Part shown: in pieces, positions 21,443 through 32,490 of the stretch
Position numbering within the stretch: the first letter of the stretch is position 1
Layout: each line of letters starts with the position of its first letter
From: Posidonia oceanica
Taxonomy: Eukaryota; Streptophyta; Magnoliopsida; Alismatales; Posidoniaceae
Reading direction: 5' to 3'
Length of the DNA: 64,000 nt
Assembly: GCA_037176725.1 (NCBI GenBank)
Contig: JAZBRS010000026.1
Coordinates: 57,390,501-57,454,500 of the forward strand
The notes under the pieces: generated by a model
What the model saw: only the letters and a program-made list of their open reading frames with translations
What the model was told of the DNA's origin: nothing
Databases searched by the model: none
Position numbers and translations under genes: made by a program

Positions 21443-22510
21443 GTGATAAGGTGACGGGCTTATCGTCCGGATAGTTTACGGTCCTATCAACCGGGAGTGA
21501 TAGTTTAGGTTATCAGCCTAGAGCGATAGTTTAGGTTATCAACCTGGAGTGATAGTTTAGGTTATTAGCCTAGAGTGATAGTTTAGGTTATCAGCCTGGA
21601 GTAGTTGTGAGTGATAGTTACTGGATATCAGCCGTATAACATGGTTGTGTGGGATAGTTTACAGTCCTATCAACTGGTGGATAGTTTACAGACCTATCAA
21701 CTGGCGGATAGTTTACAGACCTATCAACTGGCGGATAGTTTACAGACCTATCAACTGGAAGCCACAAACCATGAGTGATAGTTACTGGGTATCAGCCGTA
21801 TAACGCAAATGCCGGATAGTTTACAGTCCTATCAACTGGAGCGATAGTTTACAGACCTATCAACTGGTGGATAGTTTACAGACCTATCAACTGGCGGATA
21901 GTTTACAGTCCTATCAACTGGAAACGGCATTGCGAGGGACAGTTACTGGGTGTCAGCCGTATAACATGATTGCGCATGATAGTTTAGGATATCAGCCTAA
22001 CGATAGTTTACAGTCCTATCAACTGGAACGATAGTTTACAGTCCTATCAACTGGCGGATAGTTTACAAGCCTATCAACTGGAACGCGCAATGATGAGGGA
22101 TAGTTACTGGATATCAGCCGTATAATGCAATTGCGGGTGATAGTTTAGGATATCAGCCTAACGATAGTTTACAGTCCTATCAACTGGTGGATAGTTTACA
22201 GACCTATCAACTGGCGGATAGTTTACAGACCTATCAACTGGAAACCGCAATTGCAAGGGACAGTTACTGGATGTCAGCCGTATAACACAACTGTGGGCTA
22301 ACCATGGATCGGCCCAGATGATAGTTTAGGTTATCAGCCTGAGAGTGCTTGATTGTTGATAGTTTAGGATATCAGCCTGAGAGTGCTTGCTTGTTGATAG
22401 TTTAGGATATCAGCCTGAGAGTGCTTGATTGTTGATAGTTTAGGATATCAGCCTGAGAGTGCTTGATTGTTGATAGTTTAGGATATCAGCCTGAGAGTGC
22501 TTGATTGTTG
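21443..22510 (-). repeat. GATA-rich tandem array of E1
   Basis: Two interleaved unit types are present. The first is about 27 bp, GATAGTTTACAGACCTATCA plus ACTGGCG. The second is GATAGTTTAGGATATCAGCC with spacer. Blocks are punctuated by GATAGTTACTGGATATCAGCC...GTATAAC. A run of 38-bp units (GAGAGTGCTTGATTGTTGATAGTTTAGG type) closes it at 22340-22510. The homologous array in E2 (59020-59960) has a different copy number and arrangement. Confidence 0.88.
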
Positions 22511-22800
22511 ATTAGAGGGGACGAGATCATGATGAGAGCTATTGCTAAAGAGGGGGTGAGATCATGATGAGAATTACTGCTAAAGAGGGGGTGAGATCAT
22601 GATGAGAATGATTGATTGATAAGATATCGGACTTATCGGCCGGCAAAGAGGGGGTGAGGTAATGATGAGAGTTATTGCTAAAGAGGGGATGAGGTAATGA
22701 TGAGAGTTATTGCTAAAGACGGGATGAGGTAATGATGAGATAAAGAGGGGATGAGGTAATGATAAGAAGAAATCATCCAATGACACTAGGAATATCATAG
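22511..22800 (-). repeat. 35-bp tandem units and one 91-bp-type unit, E1
   Basis: Units of the form GAGATCATGATGAGAATTAC plus TGCTAAAGAGGGG repeat every 35 bp (GATCAT at 22525, 22560, 22595). They are followed by a single copy of the unit that is amplified seven-fold in E2 (around 22605-22690) and by related GAGGTAATGATGAGA repeats. Confidence 0.8.
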
Positions 22801-22904
22801 GGGAAAGAGGGGAAGAATGATACCAAGGGGCGATCAAAAGATGCCCCTGGTGTCGGGATGACACCAGGGGCTGGCCAACGCGTCCTTGGCATCGAAAGCA
22901 GGGG

Positions 22905-23640
22905 GTGATGACAAGATTGTCGTGCTTGTCAGACGAGTAGTTTGGGGTACCAGCCCGCTGGGGACTCAGCTAGGGATGATCAGCTGAGGAGGATGACAGG
23001 TTGACGGACCTTTCGCCGAGCAGTTTGGGGTGCCAGCCCGCTGGGGACTCAGCTGGGGATGATCAGCTGAGGAGGATGACAGGTTGACGGACCTTTCACC
23101 GAGCAGTTTGGGGTGCCAGCCCACTGGGGACTCAGCTGGGGATGATCAGCTGAGGAGGATGACAGGTTGACGGACCTTTCACCGAGCAGTTTGGGGTGCC
23201 AGCCCGCTGGGGACTCAGCTGGGGATGATCAGCTGAGGAGGATGACAGGTTGACGGACCTTTCGCCGAGCAGTTTGGGGTGCCAGCCCGTTGGGGACTCA
23301 GCTGGGGATGATCAGCTGAGGAGGATGACAGGTTGACGGACCTTTCGCCGAGCAGTTTGGGGTGCCAGCCCGCTGGGGACTCAGCTGGGGATGATCAGCT
23401 GAGGAGGATGATAGGTTGACGGACCTTTCGCCGAGCAGTTTGGGGTGCCAGCCCGCTGGGGACTCAGCTGGGGATGATCAGCTGAGGAGGATGACAGGTT
23501 GACGGACCTTTCGCCGAGCAGTTTGGGGTGCCAGCCCGCTGGGGACTCAGCTGGGGATGATCAGCTGAGGAGGATGACAGGTTGACGGATCTTTCGCCGA
23601 GCAGTTTGGGGTGCCAGCCCGCTGGGGACGCCAGATGGCG
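22905..23640 (-). repeat. 83-bp tandem array, eight units, E1
   Basis: GGATGACAGG recurs at 22991 and then exactly every 83 bp (23074, 23157, 23240, 23323, 23406, 23489, 23572), with variants at single positions. Each unit holds the inverted repeat CTCAGCTG-N8-CAGCTGAG. E2 has only three units (57830-58060), and the near identity of the E1 units indicates recent amplification. Confidence 0.93.
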
Positions 23641-23905
23641 TAGCTTGACGACGCGGGTCCGCAGAGGTTCCGGACTCCGGATTGGGTGCTGGGGACTTTG
23701 CTGCTTTGTGATGGCTGCAAGTCTGGCCAGAGGGCCTGAGATGATGATGATAATGAATATGCAACGCATTGAACAGTCTTGAAGTGCAAGCAGATAGCAG
23801 AAACAGTTTTTTCATTGATAAAGCTTGATGAGTACAATGCCTGTGGCAGGCCAAAAGATGTACAGCATGACTTGAAAGAAGACCACATGATGATTGCACA
23901 ATGGC

Positions 23906-25108
23906 CTAGTCAGTTCGGGCCTTCTTCGACTGCCTGAAGTCTGGGAATAGGGGGCCGCCTGGCGGGACCTCAGAAATAGGCCAGAGCTCTCGGACTTCAG
24001 CTTCATATTCTGGGGTGCATCTTACACCTCTCACAGCTGCAATGTCTGTTGATTGGACCCCATGCTGCATCAGACTAGCGAGCTTCTTGGTTGGGGCAGT
24101 TGTGCTGAGAGGGTACATCTGTAGAAGCTCGGGCGCTGTACTGTCAATGAAGGCGCCCTGCTGGAAGCCGAACTAGCGCATGACCCTGATTGGATGGTAC
24201 TCTACGCCTGCTGTGAAGCCTGGTAGAATGATCAGCCGCGCGTCGCGCGCGCTGAAGAAGACAGTAAATGGCTCAGCTACAGAGGGGACAATACACCAAG
24301 TTACAGCGTCGTCAGTCAGTGCTGATAGCTTCTCGTATTCTTCTTTGACGCTCTTTTCTGTCTTGGCACGGGCGCTGCTGCAGTAAGCTTTAAAGGCATG
24401 CACTTGAGGGCGCAAGAGGTTCGTCTCTAAGTGCGCGGTCAGCCAGACTTGTATGAGTGCTCCGCAACCGTGGAAGTGGCGGCAGCGATGAGAGATGCGG
24501 TCCAGCCCGCAGTAGGTTTCTGCTAGAACAACTGGTGCCAGGTTTATGTGCTGGGTCACCACAGCTAATGCAATTTCTGCAACCTCAATGGCCACCGTTA
24601 GTCGGCCATGAGTAAAGATCAGCTCACCTAGGAAGCGGATAACAAATCCTCGGAGCCACAGCTCATCTCCAAGTTCTGCGCGCTTGTTCATGATATCATC
24701 GAAGTGCGCAAGGCGAAGCATAGGTTCAGGCCCACTGATGCAGATTAGTTTCTGTTGGCAGGTTCGAGTGGGGAGCCCAGTTAGCTGGCTCAGGACCTTG
24801 AGTTATCCATCTCGCCTTATGAAAACAGGCGGCCCCAGGATCTTGGAAAAGCCGCAGATCCGACGCACCTCTTCTAGTGTAGGTGTTAGCTCAGTTTTGC
24901 CAAAGCGAAAGACATGGTGCGCCGGTTTCCAGAATCTTGCGGCGGCACACAGAAGGTGACGGCTGACTTCCACGTCAGCGGCCTTCAGCAGTTTAGTTGG
25001 GATCCCCCAGAGGCGCAGCTGCTCACAGTCTTCCTGAGTGAGTCTGCCGATCCATTCTCGCAGGGTTTCCGAGCAGTGTGCAGGAGTCAGCAGAGTTGGG
25101 AAGCCCAT
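23906..25108 (-). pseudogene. Extra ORF of E1, DUF7745/plant-mobile-domain-like, two internal stops
   Basis: Encodes a protein of about 400 residues, in sense with the element, between integrase and the tandem arrays. It starts at ATG 25108 (MGFPTLLTP) and ends after SKKARTD at 23906. Three open stretches lie in one frame: 25108-24803, 24802-24173 and 24172-23906. They are separated by TAA at 24803-24805 (TAT in E2) and TAG at 24173-24175 (CAG in E2). Visible motifs are FWKPAHHVFRF near residue 60, ELTPTLEEVRRICGF near 75, and VEYHPIRVMR near 310. These resemble the DUF7745 family, a relative of the plant mobile domain, which often travels with retrotransposons; I recall the family by motif and have not searched it. 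No catalytic role is known to me. The frame is otherwise intact, so the protein was functional until recently. Confidence 0.7.
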
Positions 25109-26610
25109 TGCGCTGATCGCAGAGACACAGGCTGATAGCTGCAGAGCTTGAAGGTACCTGCTATCAATAAATAGTCAGATCTCGCAGGTATGTAGTCATT
25201 GACAACAAGCAGAAGCTGAGACTGAAAATGTAGTTCCATATGCAATCTAGCAAAGTGATAACAGAACATAGCAATTAAGCACAGATAAGCATGGGGATTA
25301 TGCAGCAGTCTTGCGGACACGGGGGCGAGGGCCGGCAGGAGATCTGGACTAGCGCAGCTCGTGCGGCGTCGATATGCTCTGCTGGGGAGGAGTACTGTCT
25401 CAGGGCCGAAGCGCGTTGCAGAGTGGGGGAAATTGATAGGAAAAGGAATGATAGAAGAAGATGCATGTATGCATGATGCAGGTGATATGCTTATGAAGAT
25501 GAGTAGTATGCTTGGATGAATGAGTATGCTTGGATAGATGAGTATGCTGGATGGATGAGTATGCTTGGATGCCCTCAGTATACGGAGTGCTTTGGTGCCT
25601 GCTGCAAAGGAAGGGAGTGGTCCCTGACTCACTGGGCCCTACCTAGACTCTTGGCTTGCTGGTGGCTCTCCGGAACGGGTGTTGGCATTGTACAGGTGGT
25701 GGTGTGGTGAGGACAGGCTATTTGGCCAAACTCTCAAGACCTACACCTATTCTTTCAGCTCTCTTTTTTTTGATTGATTTCTCCCTCATAGGTATGCAGT
25801 CTTTCTCTACCCCTAGCCAGGAGAAGGGTGAGTGTTCGCTCTTGAAGGGATGTGGTAGATTCTTTTAAGCTCGACATGCTGGGGATCTCTAATGAAGCAT
25901 GAGGGATAATGGTGCCTGTGTTTTTTGGGCTGCATTTTTTCTCCTTCTCTTTTCTTGTTGTGTTTTTTTTTCTTTCTTTTTTTTTTTTTTTTTGCTTGCT
26001 TTTTCCCCCTTTTTTTTGGTTTTTTGTTCTATCTCTTTTCTTTTTTTTTTTGCTTGTTGTTTTGCTTTTCTCTTTTTTTTTTCAGGCTTTTGCTATCCCC
26101 ATTTTGGTGGCAAGAGGAGGGTGTTTGAAATGTAATGGATTTAGGTTTTGGGTCTGCTGTGTGATGGGTAGAAGGAGCAGGGTTAGACTGCACACCCCTA
26201 TCTCTAGGGCCGGCTTCTGTCTTCGTCTTCTGTTCCTTGGATGTGCCCAAACCTAGGTGTTTTACTCTCGCTTTTTCCAGACTCACATCCTAACATTTTT
26301 TCTCCCTCAGAGGTGTATGTCCTTGCGAGATTAGGCGGTTCGCCTGTCCTCGTTGGCGGTGGCTCCCTCACTAGCTAAGACATCTGAGTAGTGCTAGGTG
26401 AGGTAGGGTGACTCCTTCCAGAGCAGGCAAGCACTTCCGGTTTTCATCACCGGGCCAAAGATGTAATGCATGAGAGGATGACGATGATGATTTTGGAGAG
26501 AGTAAATGCAAGAGTTGAAAGGATGACGATGATGATTTGAAAAGACGCGGCAAGAGGAGAGAATGCGAGAGCAAGTGGGGGAAGGGCATCTGCAACCGGG
26601 CCGCTTTCGG
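25109..26610 (-). other. E1 spacer between integrase and extra ORF
   Basis: No gene. It contains a long T-rich tract on the plus strand (about 25920-26090), which is A-rich on the element's sense strand and is conserved in E2 (55428-55550). It also contains CATCATCATC-type simple repeats near 26460-26540. ORFs across the tract (Phe/Leu-rich) are low-complexity artefacts. Similarity to E2 is high throughout. Confidence 0.75.
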
Positions 26611-27831
26611 CTACTGATAGTACTTCTTTAGATAGCAGAGGTTGACGGGCTCAGACTGCTCGACCTGGTCCATATCCTCAAGAGTTGCAGCGCCTCCCGA
26701 AAAGATCTGCTTGACCACAAAGGGGCCACGCCAGTTGGGTCGGAATTTCCCTCGACCGTTAGGCAAATGAATGGCGCGCAAGACAAGGTCCCCTGGCCGA
26801 AAGTTTCTGGGCTGGACCTTTTTCAGGAATGCTCTGGCCATCCGCTTCTGATAGCAGTGAGCGTTGTGCATAGCTTGCAGTCTGCGCTCATCAATTAAGT
26901 TCAGTTGGATGCAGCGGTCTTCGACCCATTCTGCCTCTTCCAACTCAGCTTCTCGTAGGATCCGCAGAGAGGGGATCTCTACTTCAACAGGTAACACCGC
27001 TTCCATTCCGTACACCAGAGAGTACGGGGTGGCTCCTGTAGAGGTCCGGATTGATGTCCTGTACGCCCAGAGTGCGTACGGGAGCTTGTCGTGCCAATCC
27101 TTGTGGGTTTCTGCCATTTTCTTCAGAATCTTGACAATGTTCTTGTTTGCAGACTCCACAGCTCCGTTCATCTGTGGCCGATAGGGCGAGGATTGATGAT
27201 GCTTGATCTTAAGACTCTGCAGGAATTTCTCGATCCTTTTGGCAATGAAGTTTGTGCCATTATCAGAGATGACTGAGTGCGGGACCCCATATCGGGCAAC
27301 GATATTGTTTCTGATAAATTTTTCTGTTGCCACAGCGGTGACTGTTCTGTAAGTGGCTGCTGACAGCTCCATTACTGATTCTGCTTTCTGCTCTGTTACT
27401 GCTGCTGCTTGCACTGCTGATGCTTCCTCCTCCGGGTCTTCCAGTGTGCTTGGGGAGGGTATGCCGGACCGGCGGCTGATTTGTGCATTGCCGCTCGCTA
27501 TGCTGCTCGAATGAGGCATGTGTTGCACAAACCACCTAGACCCGCCTTCTGATTGGAGAGTAATGTGCTCATCTGGTCTAGGGGAGTCCGGCGCTGCTGA
27601 GTCTTCTTCCAGGACCATGATAGAGGCATGGTCTTCTTGCAGAGGAGGGTCCGTAACCACGGCTTTCCCTTTCCTTTCTGCGGCTTGATGCTCTGCCAGG
27701 TCTTCTGCTATCGACTTGATTTGTTCTTGATAGAGTAGCTCTAAGTCAGACATCCAAGAATCGACCTGGGCTTCTATCGCCACTCCTTCTTCCTCGTCCA
27801 AGGGGGAGTCGACGTAGTAGGCGCCGGGGGC
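26611..27831 (-). pseudogene. E1 pol remnant: linker fused to integrase core and C-terminus
   Basis: This open stretch follows the TAG at 27832-27834 in the same frame and has no ATG of its own. Its first ~145 codons are the acidic, Ser/Gln-rich linker between protease and RT. At about 27351-27358 the sequence jumps directly to the integrase core, entering at YRTVTAVATEKF. The second catalytic Asp (SDNGTNF) and the Glu (GAVESANKNI) are present. The first Asp, the HHCC zinc-binding domain, RT and both RNase H domains are gone. The C-terminus keeps the RGPFVV (GPF/Y-type) module and ends LKKYYQ before the stop at 26611. The deletion is in frame. It shares a short AGCAGCC-type microhomology with the two E2 flanks (about 51235 and 54147). 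It cannot encode a working integrase. Confidence 0.88.
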
Positions 27832-29916
27832 CTACGGCACTGGCCCGGCTGCAAGACGGATTGCTGCCCTTGGAATCTGCATGATCTGGTTCACAGGTGC
27901 GTCCGATGGCGGCAACTCTGATGTAGAAGGCCCAAATAGACAAGTCAGCGGTGCCATAGATGGATATGCTGCCAGGGTCACTGTTGGAGAGTAAGCAGGG
28001 GTGCTCTTCAGAGGGCTCAAGGGCCCGGAGAGTGTAGTGCTCAGTTGGCCTTTTGTATCGGGCCGTAACTGAGAGAGTGCAGCCTCTGACGCCATGGGGT
28101 CTTGCCATGAGAGCTGCTGCTGGTTGTCGGGAGGATGCGAAGCGGACTGCGCCTGCTGCATTCCTGGAGATGTGGATGCTGGAGCGGGCTGAGCCGCGCT
28201 GCTGACTGTATTGATTAACTGCCCCTCCATAGATAGGGACAGTGGCACTGATGTTTCTGTGACAGCTGGTAGCATGCTTGCTTCTGCTAGGAGTGTCTCT
28301 GACTCTTGCACTGCTGCTGTCCGTACTTGGGAAGCTGATGTGGCTGCAAAAGAGTGGGAACTTGCCAGTTCTGCCACAGGGCCTGCTGAGCTGTCTGCTG
28401 TTTCTGCCAGAGGAAGAGCTGAATAGATTGACTGTGTGGCCTCTGCTCTGATCACTGTTTCTGCTGTGCCGGTTGGGACTGCCTCTGTTGTGCCAGACTG
28501 CTCCTCATCCGAGTAGTAGTCCTCAACACACACCCAATCCTCTGTCGGTACCGTGTCTTGATCGTCGGTCGATCCCAGGGTTCCTGCACTGGTAAAGTTA
28601 GTGAGGTCTCTGGGAATGGCTGATTCTGGATTGTTGAGCTGAGAGCAGTGATCTTCGTTGGTCTTGGGCTCGTAGCCGAGGCCTTCAGATTTCCTTCGCT
28701 CCACTGCTACGATCGGCTCTGCGATCCCCTGGCCGTGACGCCCGAGCGGCGTACCCTTTATGTAACCCCACCTGTGACATACATTCTCGACCATTCGAAA
28801 GGGGTTGCTGTGAACGGTCAAGGAGTTGACACGTTCAAGATCAGGAATGAAGTTAACCGGCTCACACCGATTAACGCGATATAAGGCTTCAGAAGTCTCG
28901 GGGTCAAACAGGATAGATTGCGAAGACACGGGGGAGATTGCTTCGATCCGCTCCTTCTCAAAGTTCTCCACCATGACGACAATGACATCGTCGCCGCGAC
29001 GGTACTTTATCATTCGATGGAGGGTCGAAGGAAGGACCTGATGCTTGTGGAGCCAAGGGCGCCCAAGCAGAAGATTGAAGTTCGGTTGCAAGTCGACGAC
29101 ATAGAATTCTACGTCGAAGACAACCGGGCCAATAGCAAGAGGAATAATCAGGATCCCTAGAGCGTCATGGTGAGTGTTGTCAAAGGCTGTCATTCCCTTC
29201 ACGGCTGGCGTGATGTCCTCGGCTTTGAATCCGAGCTTGGTTGCAGTACGCAAGGGGCAGACGTTAAGGCCTGACCCATTATCAACCAGTGTTAGGGGAA
29301 TGCGAAAGTTTTTGAACTGCACCGTGACGAATAGGGGCTGGTTGTGATTAATTCCCGCCGGAGGCAGCTCATCACTCGTAAAAGAGATGACCTGGGGCTC
29401 CGCAATCAACCCAACCATGCTCTCCAAGGCTGAAGGCTCAATGGATTGGGACACACGGGCAGCCTGGAACACACGAAGAAAAGCCTCGCGGTGTTCAGCG
29501 GAGGTGTGGATCAAGTCCCAGATAGAAATGTCGGCTTTGACCTTCTTAAGCTGGGAGGTCAAGTCTGCCTTAGGTTGGCTCTTTTTGGCAAGGGGAGGGG
29601 TAGTTCTGGCAGGCTCTAAGGGGGTAGTGGCAGGAAGTTGGGTTACTACAGGTTGGGCAGGGATCCGGTTAGCTATAGGCTGGCTCGAGGTCAGATCTGC
29701 TATGGGTTGGTTAGAGGGTGGGGGCATAACAGGTCTAGGGAAAGTTGGCCTAATTGCCAGTGTTGGGGGCCTGTAAACCCTCCCCGATCGCGTTACTTCT
29801 GCGCACATCTCTGTGGCGTAGCTGTAAGGGACGCGATGGGTGTCCAGGGTCAAATCAATGACGACTGGAGCACGTGCTGCGAGCACAGGAGAGGTTACAG
29901 GGGGATCTACGGGGTA
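27832..29916 (-). pseudogene. E1 protease and linker region
   Basis: The same frame as gag continues after the TAG at 29917-29919 and is open to the TAG at 27832-27834. Both codons are CAG in E2, so gag-pro-linker was one frame. The aspartic protease core is visible as LTLVDNGSGLNVCP (active site D-N-G-S rather than D-T/S-G) and the later LLLGRPWLH, about 80 residues apart, as in Ogre/Tat proteases. The second half is a Ser/Ala/Glu/Thr-rich low-complexity linker. There is no internal ATG near the start, so it would not be translated alone. It is sense relative to E1. Confidence 0.85.
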
Positions 29917-32490
29917 CTAAGGTCTCTCTAGAGGGTATGGTTGTCGGGGTGGGAAGGCTGGGGCAGGTTGAGGTCTGCCTAGAAGGTGTAGCTGAGGTCG
30001 CCCTAAGAGGTGGATGGGGGAACTAGGCTGGGCCCTAGCTAGAAGGTGCACAGGGGATTGAGCCTGGGGAAGCACGGTGGGAGGCGCGAGAGGGCGCTCC
30101 GGCCTAGCACGCGGTCGGATCATGTGAATTCCCGACTTGGAGCCGGCAACTGCCGCGAGATAGAGACTGACAGGGAAAGGCTCAGAGATGTCAGAGATGA
30201 GATCAGAAGGGTCTACCACAGAGGTAGCAGGCCCAGAAGGAAAGACTGAGTGGATGCCCGAGGTTCCCGCCCCTCCCGGATAAGAGTGCTCCGGTAAGGG
30301 TTGGCGGGTGATGCCAGAATGAGGGGGAACGGCTGAGTGTGCAGATGCATGAGTGTGTGCTTGAGTGGATGCCTCGTGCGTGTCGATCACAATCGTTCCC
30401 AATTCGATTAAGTCCTGAATAGCGTTCCGCAGGGAGAAGCAATTGTCCGTCGAATGCCCGGCGCTTCGATGGAAATTGCAGAAGAGGTCCGGCCTAAACC
30501 AATGCGGCAGAGGACTTGGTGGCGGACGAACCTCCGGGAACTTCAGGAGCGATGCAACCTTTGGCAAGATGACCATGAGCGGTTCCGCCAGTGGGGCGAA
30601 TCTCCGCTTCTCAATGGGTGGCCTTCTTTGCCTCTGGTATGAGCCTTGCTGAACCGGTGCGGCAGGATAGACCGGTCTAGCGGTGGTAGTGATGTGTGGT
30701 GTGGGTGGATTCCTAGGTGCAGGAGCGTACACCATTTGAGCTGGGGCAGGCCGGGATGGCAAGCGAACAGGCACAGCAGGGGAGTCGACGAATGCAACAG
30801 CGGGTTTCGGCGAATCCTTCCTCTTCGGGCGGTTGTTGCTGCTGCCGCTGTTGTTGTTGGAGGCACTGCTGTTGGCACTATTACTGCTGATCACTGTCTG
30901 CTTAGCGAACGCAGAGAGAGCTGGGAAGTTGCCACTCCGCAAAGAACTCTCCATGCGCGCTCTAGCTCTGATGAGTGCCGCAAAAGTAGTGACTGGTTGG
31001 ATGCTAAGCAGAGCTCCGAGAGACGGCTGCGCCCCTTTGATAACGATCTCGATAGACTCCTCATCAGAGGGTCTATCTCGAACCTGAGAGGCAAGGGCGC
31101 GCCAGCGGCCGACGTACTCCCCGAACGGCTCGCCAGAATTCTGCTTGATTGCGATCAAGTCCGCCCTCTTTGGGACCAGATCGAGGTTGAAGGAGTATTG
31201 TTCCAGGAACGCCTGACTGAGGTCGTTCCAAGTCTTGATGGCTGACATGTCAAGCGATGTAAACCACTTGAGTGCCAGCCCGGTCAAACTCTTCTGGAAC
31301 AAGCGGATCAGCAACCTCTCGTCAGCCTGAAGCTGAGCGAGATCACCGCAATACGCCTTCAAGTGTGCTACGGGGCAGCCCCTACCATTATACTTCTCGA
31401 AGCCTGGGATCTTGAACTTCGGAGGGAGTACCGCCTCTGGAAAGCAGCAGAGGTCCCGGAATTGGTAGGTCTGGTGCTCAGTACCCTGCACTAGTCGTAG
31501 TGCCTTCTCCAAAACGTCCATCCGGTTATTGATGGGGTCTGGGATTGCTGCTGTAGGAGAGGGATCAGCAGGGGTAGCGAGCACATACGCCGAATGGGTC
31601 GCACCTAAGTGCTCCTCCGGATCTACCATAGCGTCGCCTGGTGGAGCAACGGGATGGCCGGCGTATCCGTGCTGGGGGACTGTGTATGCAGGACTGTATG
31701 CAGGATGCTGGACTTGATGCAGAGGAGAAGAGTAGATGCCATGCTGTGCTGTGATAGGGGTTGGATGACGGAGCACCAGTTGCTGTACAGGCGGAGTGCC
31801 AGATAGCGAGCCAGCGAGGTACTGGGCTCCAACCGGTCCAAAAGACTGACCACCAGAGGGAAGTGGAGCATGCTGTGCTAAGTGTTGTGCAGCAGGAGGC
31901 GGTAAACGGGCCCCCATCGTCGGAACCGTGAGCAGTTGAGACGATGGTCGAGGCGGAAGTGTGGAGGTCGATGCATGGAATGCAGGAACTGGCCTCTGAG
32001 GAACCTCAGGAACGACGGGAATAGAAGAAGGACGAACTGATAGAGCCATGCCCTGCAGTTTCTGGGCAAGCTCCATCAGGTGCTGGTACTGCGCCTCGGG
32101 CGTCTCGCCAGTGGGGACGCTGAAGTGCAGTGCCGGCGAAGGCTGAGAAACAAGTAGCACGGACACAGACTGTCCGGGAGGGAAGGATTCTACAGCAAAG
32201 GTCGCAGCGACGGTGGAAGGGATGTCGAAAGCGACGTATCCCTGGGATGGAGGGGGCAGTGGCGTCTCCGAAACGCGAGTAACGGTCGTCAAGATAGATT
32301 CGGCGACCGAATCCGGAGGAAGAGATGCTTGCCACTGTCCCGGGACGTACTGAGAACCTAGAGACGTCAGGGGAGGAAACCCTGGCGTCGGAGGGGGAAC
32401 AAGGGGGACAGAAGGAGCAACCGGAGGGGCCGGAATGGAAACACCCTCTGTGACAGGAGTGAAAAGAGGCTCACTGACGTACTGGGCCAT
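29917..32490 (-). CDS. gag: E1 gag, open to a premature stop at the gag-pro boundary
   Basis: 857 codons from ATG 32490 (MAQYVSEPLF) to TAG 29917. I chose this ATG because upstream in-frame codons lack ATG and E2 has the same one. Residues 1-330 are Pro/Ser-rich and variable. A Retrotrans_gag-type core follows, from CFPEAVLPPKFKIPGF to LIRARARMESSL. It includes LKWFTSLD and FGEYVGRWRALASQ, the typical Tat/Ogre capsid segment. A basic, Asn-rich stretch precedes the knuckle CNFHRSAGHSTDNC (CX2HX4HX4C). The tail is Pro-rich with short LLGRPQ/LLARAQ repeats. It would form the virus-like particle and bind element RNA. All of gag is intact in E1, unlike E2. Confidence 0.9.
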   Translation of the reverse strand: MAQYVSEPLFTPVTEGVSIPAPPVAPSVPLVPPPTPGFPPLTSLGSQYVPGQWQASLPPDSVAESILTTVTRVSETPLPPPSQGYVAFDIPSTVAATFAVESFPPGQSVSVLLVSQPSPALHFSVPTGETPEAQYQHLMELAQKLQGMALSVRPSSIPVVPEVPQRPVPAFHASTSTLPPRPSSQLLTVPTMGARLPPPAAQHLAQHAPLPSGGQSFGPVGAQYLAGSLSGTPPVQQLVLRHPTPITAQHGIYSSPLHQVQHPAYSPAYTVPQHGYAGHPVAPPGDAMVDPEEHLGATHSAYVLATPADPSPTAAIPDPINNRMDVLEKALRLVQGTEHQTYQFRDLCCFPEAVLPPKFKIPGFEKYNGRGCPVAHLKAYCGDLAQLQADERLLIRLFQKSLTGLALKWFTSLDMSAIKTWNDLSQAFLEQYSFNLDLVPKRADLIAIKQNSGEPFGEYVGRWRALASQVRDRPSDEESIEIVIKGAQPSLGALLSIQPVTTFAALIRARARMESSLRSGNFPALSAFAKQTVISSNSANSSASNNNSGSSNNRPKRKDSPKPAVAFVDSPAVPVRLPSRPAPAQMVYAPAPRNPPTPHITTTARPVYPAAPVQQGSYQRQRRPPIEKRRFAPLAEPLMVILPKVASLLKFPEVRPPPSPLPHWFRPDLFCNFHRSAGHSTDNCFSLRNAIQDLIELGTIVIDTHEASTQAHTHASAHSAVPPHSGITRQPLPEHSYPGGAGTSGIHSVFPSGPATSVVDPSDLISDISEPFPVSLYLAAVAGSKSGIHMIRPRARPERPLAPPTVLPQAQSPVHLLARAQPSSPIHLLGRPQLHLLGRPQPAPAFPPRQPYPLERP

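Noticed and set aside
25899..26256. Phe-rich ORFs as a membrane protein
   Set aside because: Translation of the T-rich complement of the conserved A-rich tract.
28211..31245. Plus-strand ORFs across E1 gag and protease (e.g. 30646-31245)
   Set aside because: Antisense shadows of the gag-pro frame; the E2 counterparts appear only on its minus strand.
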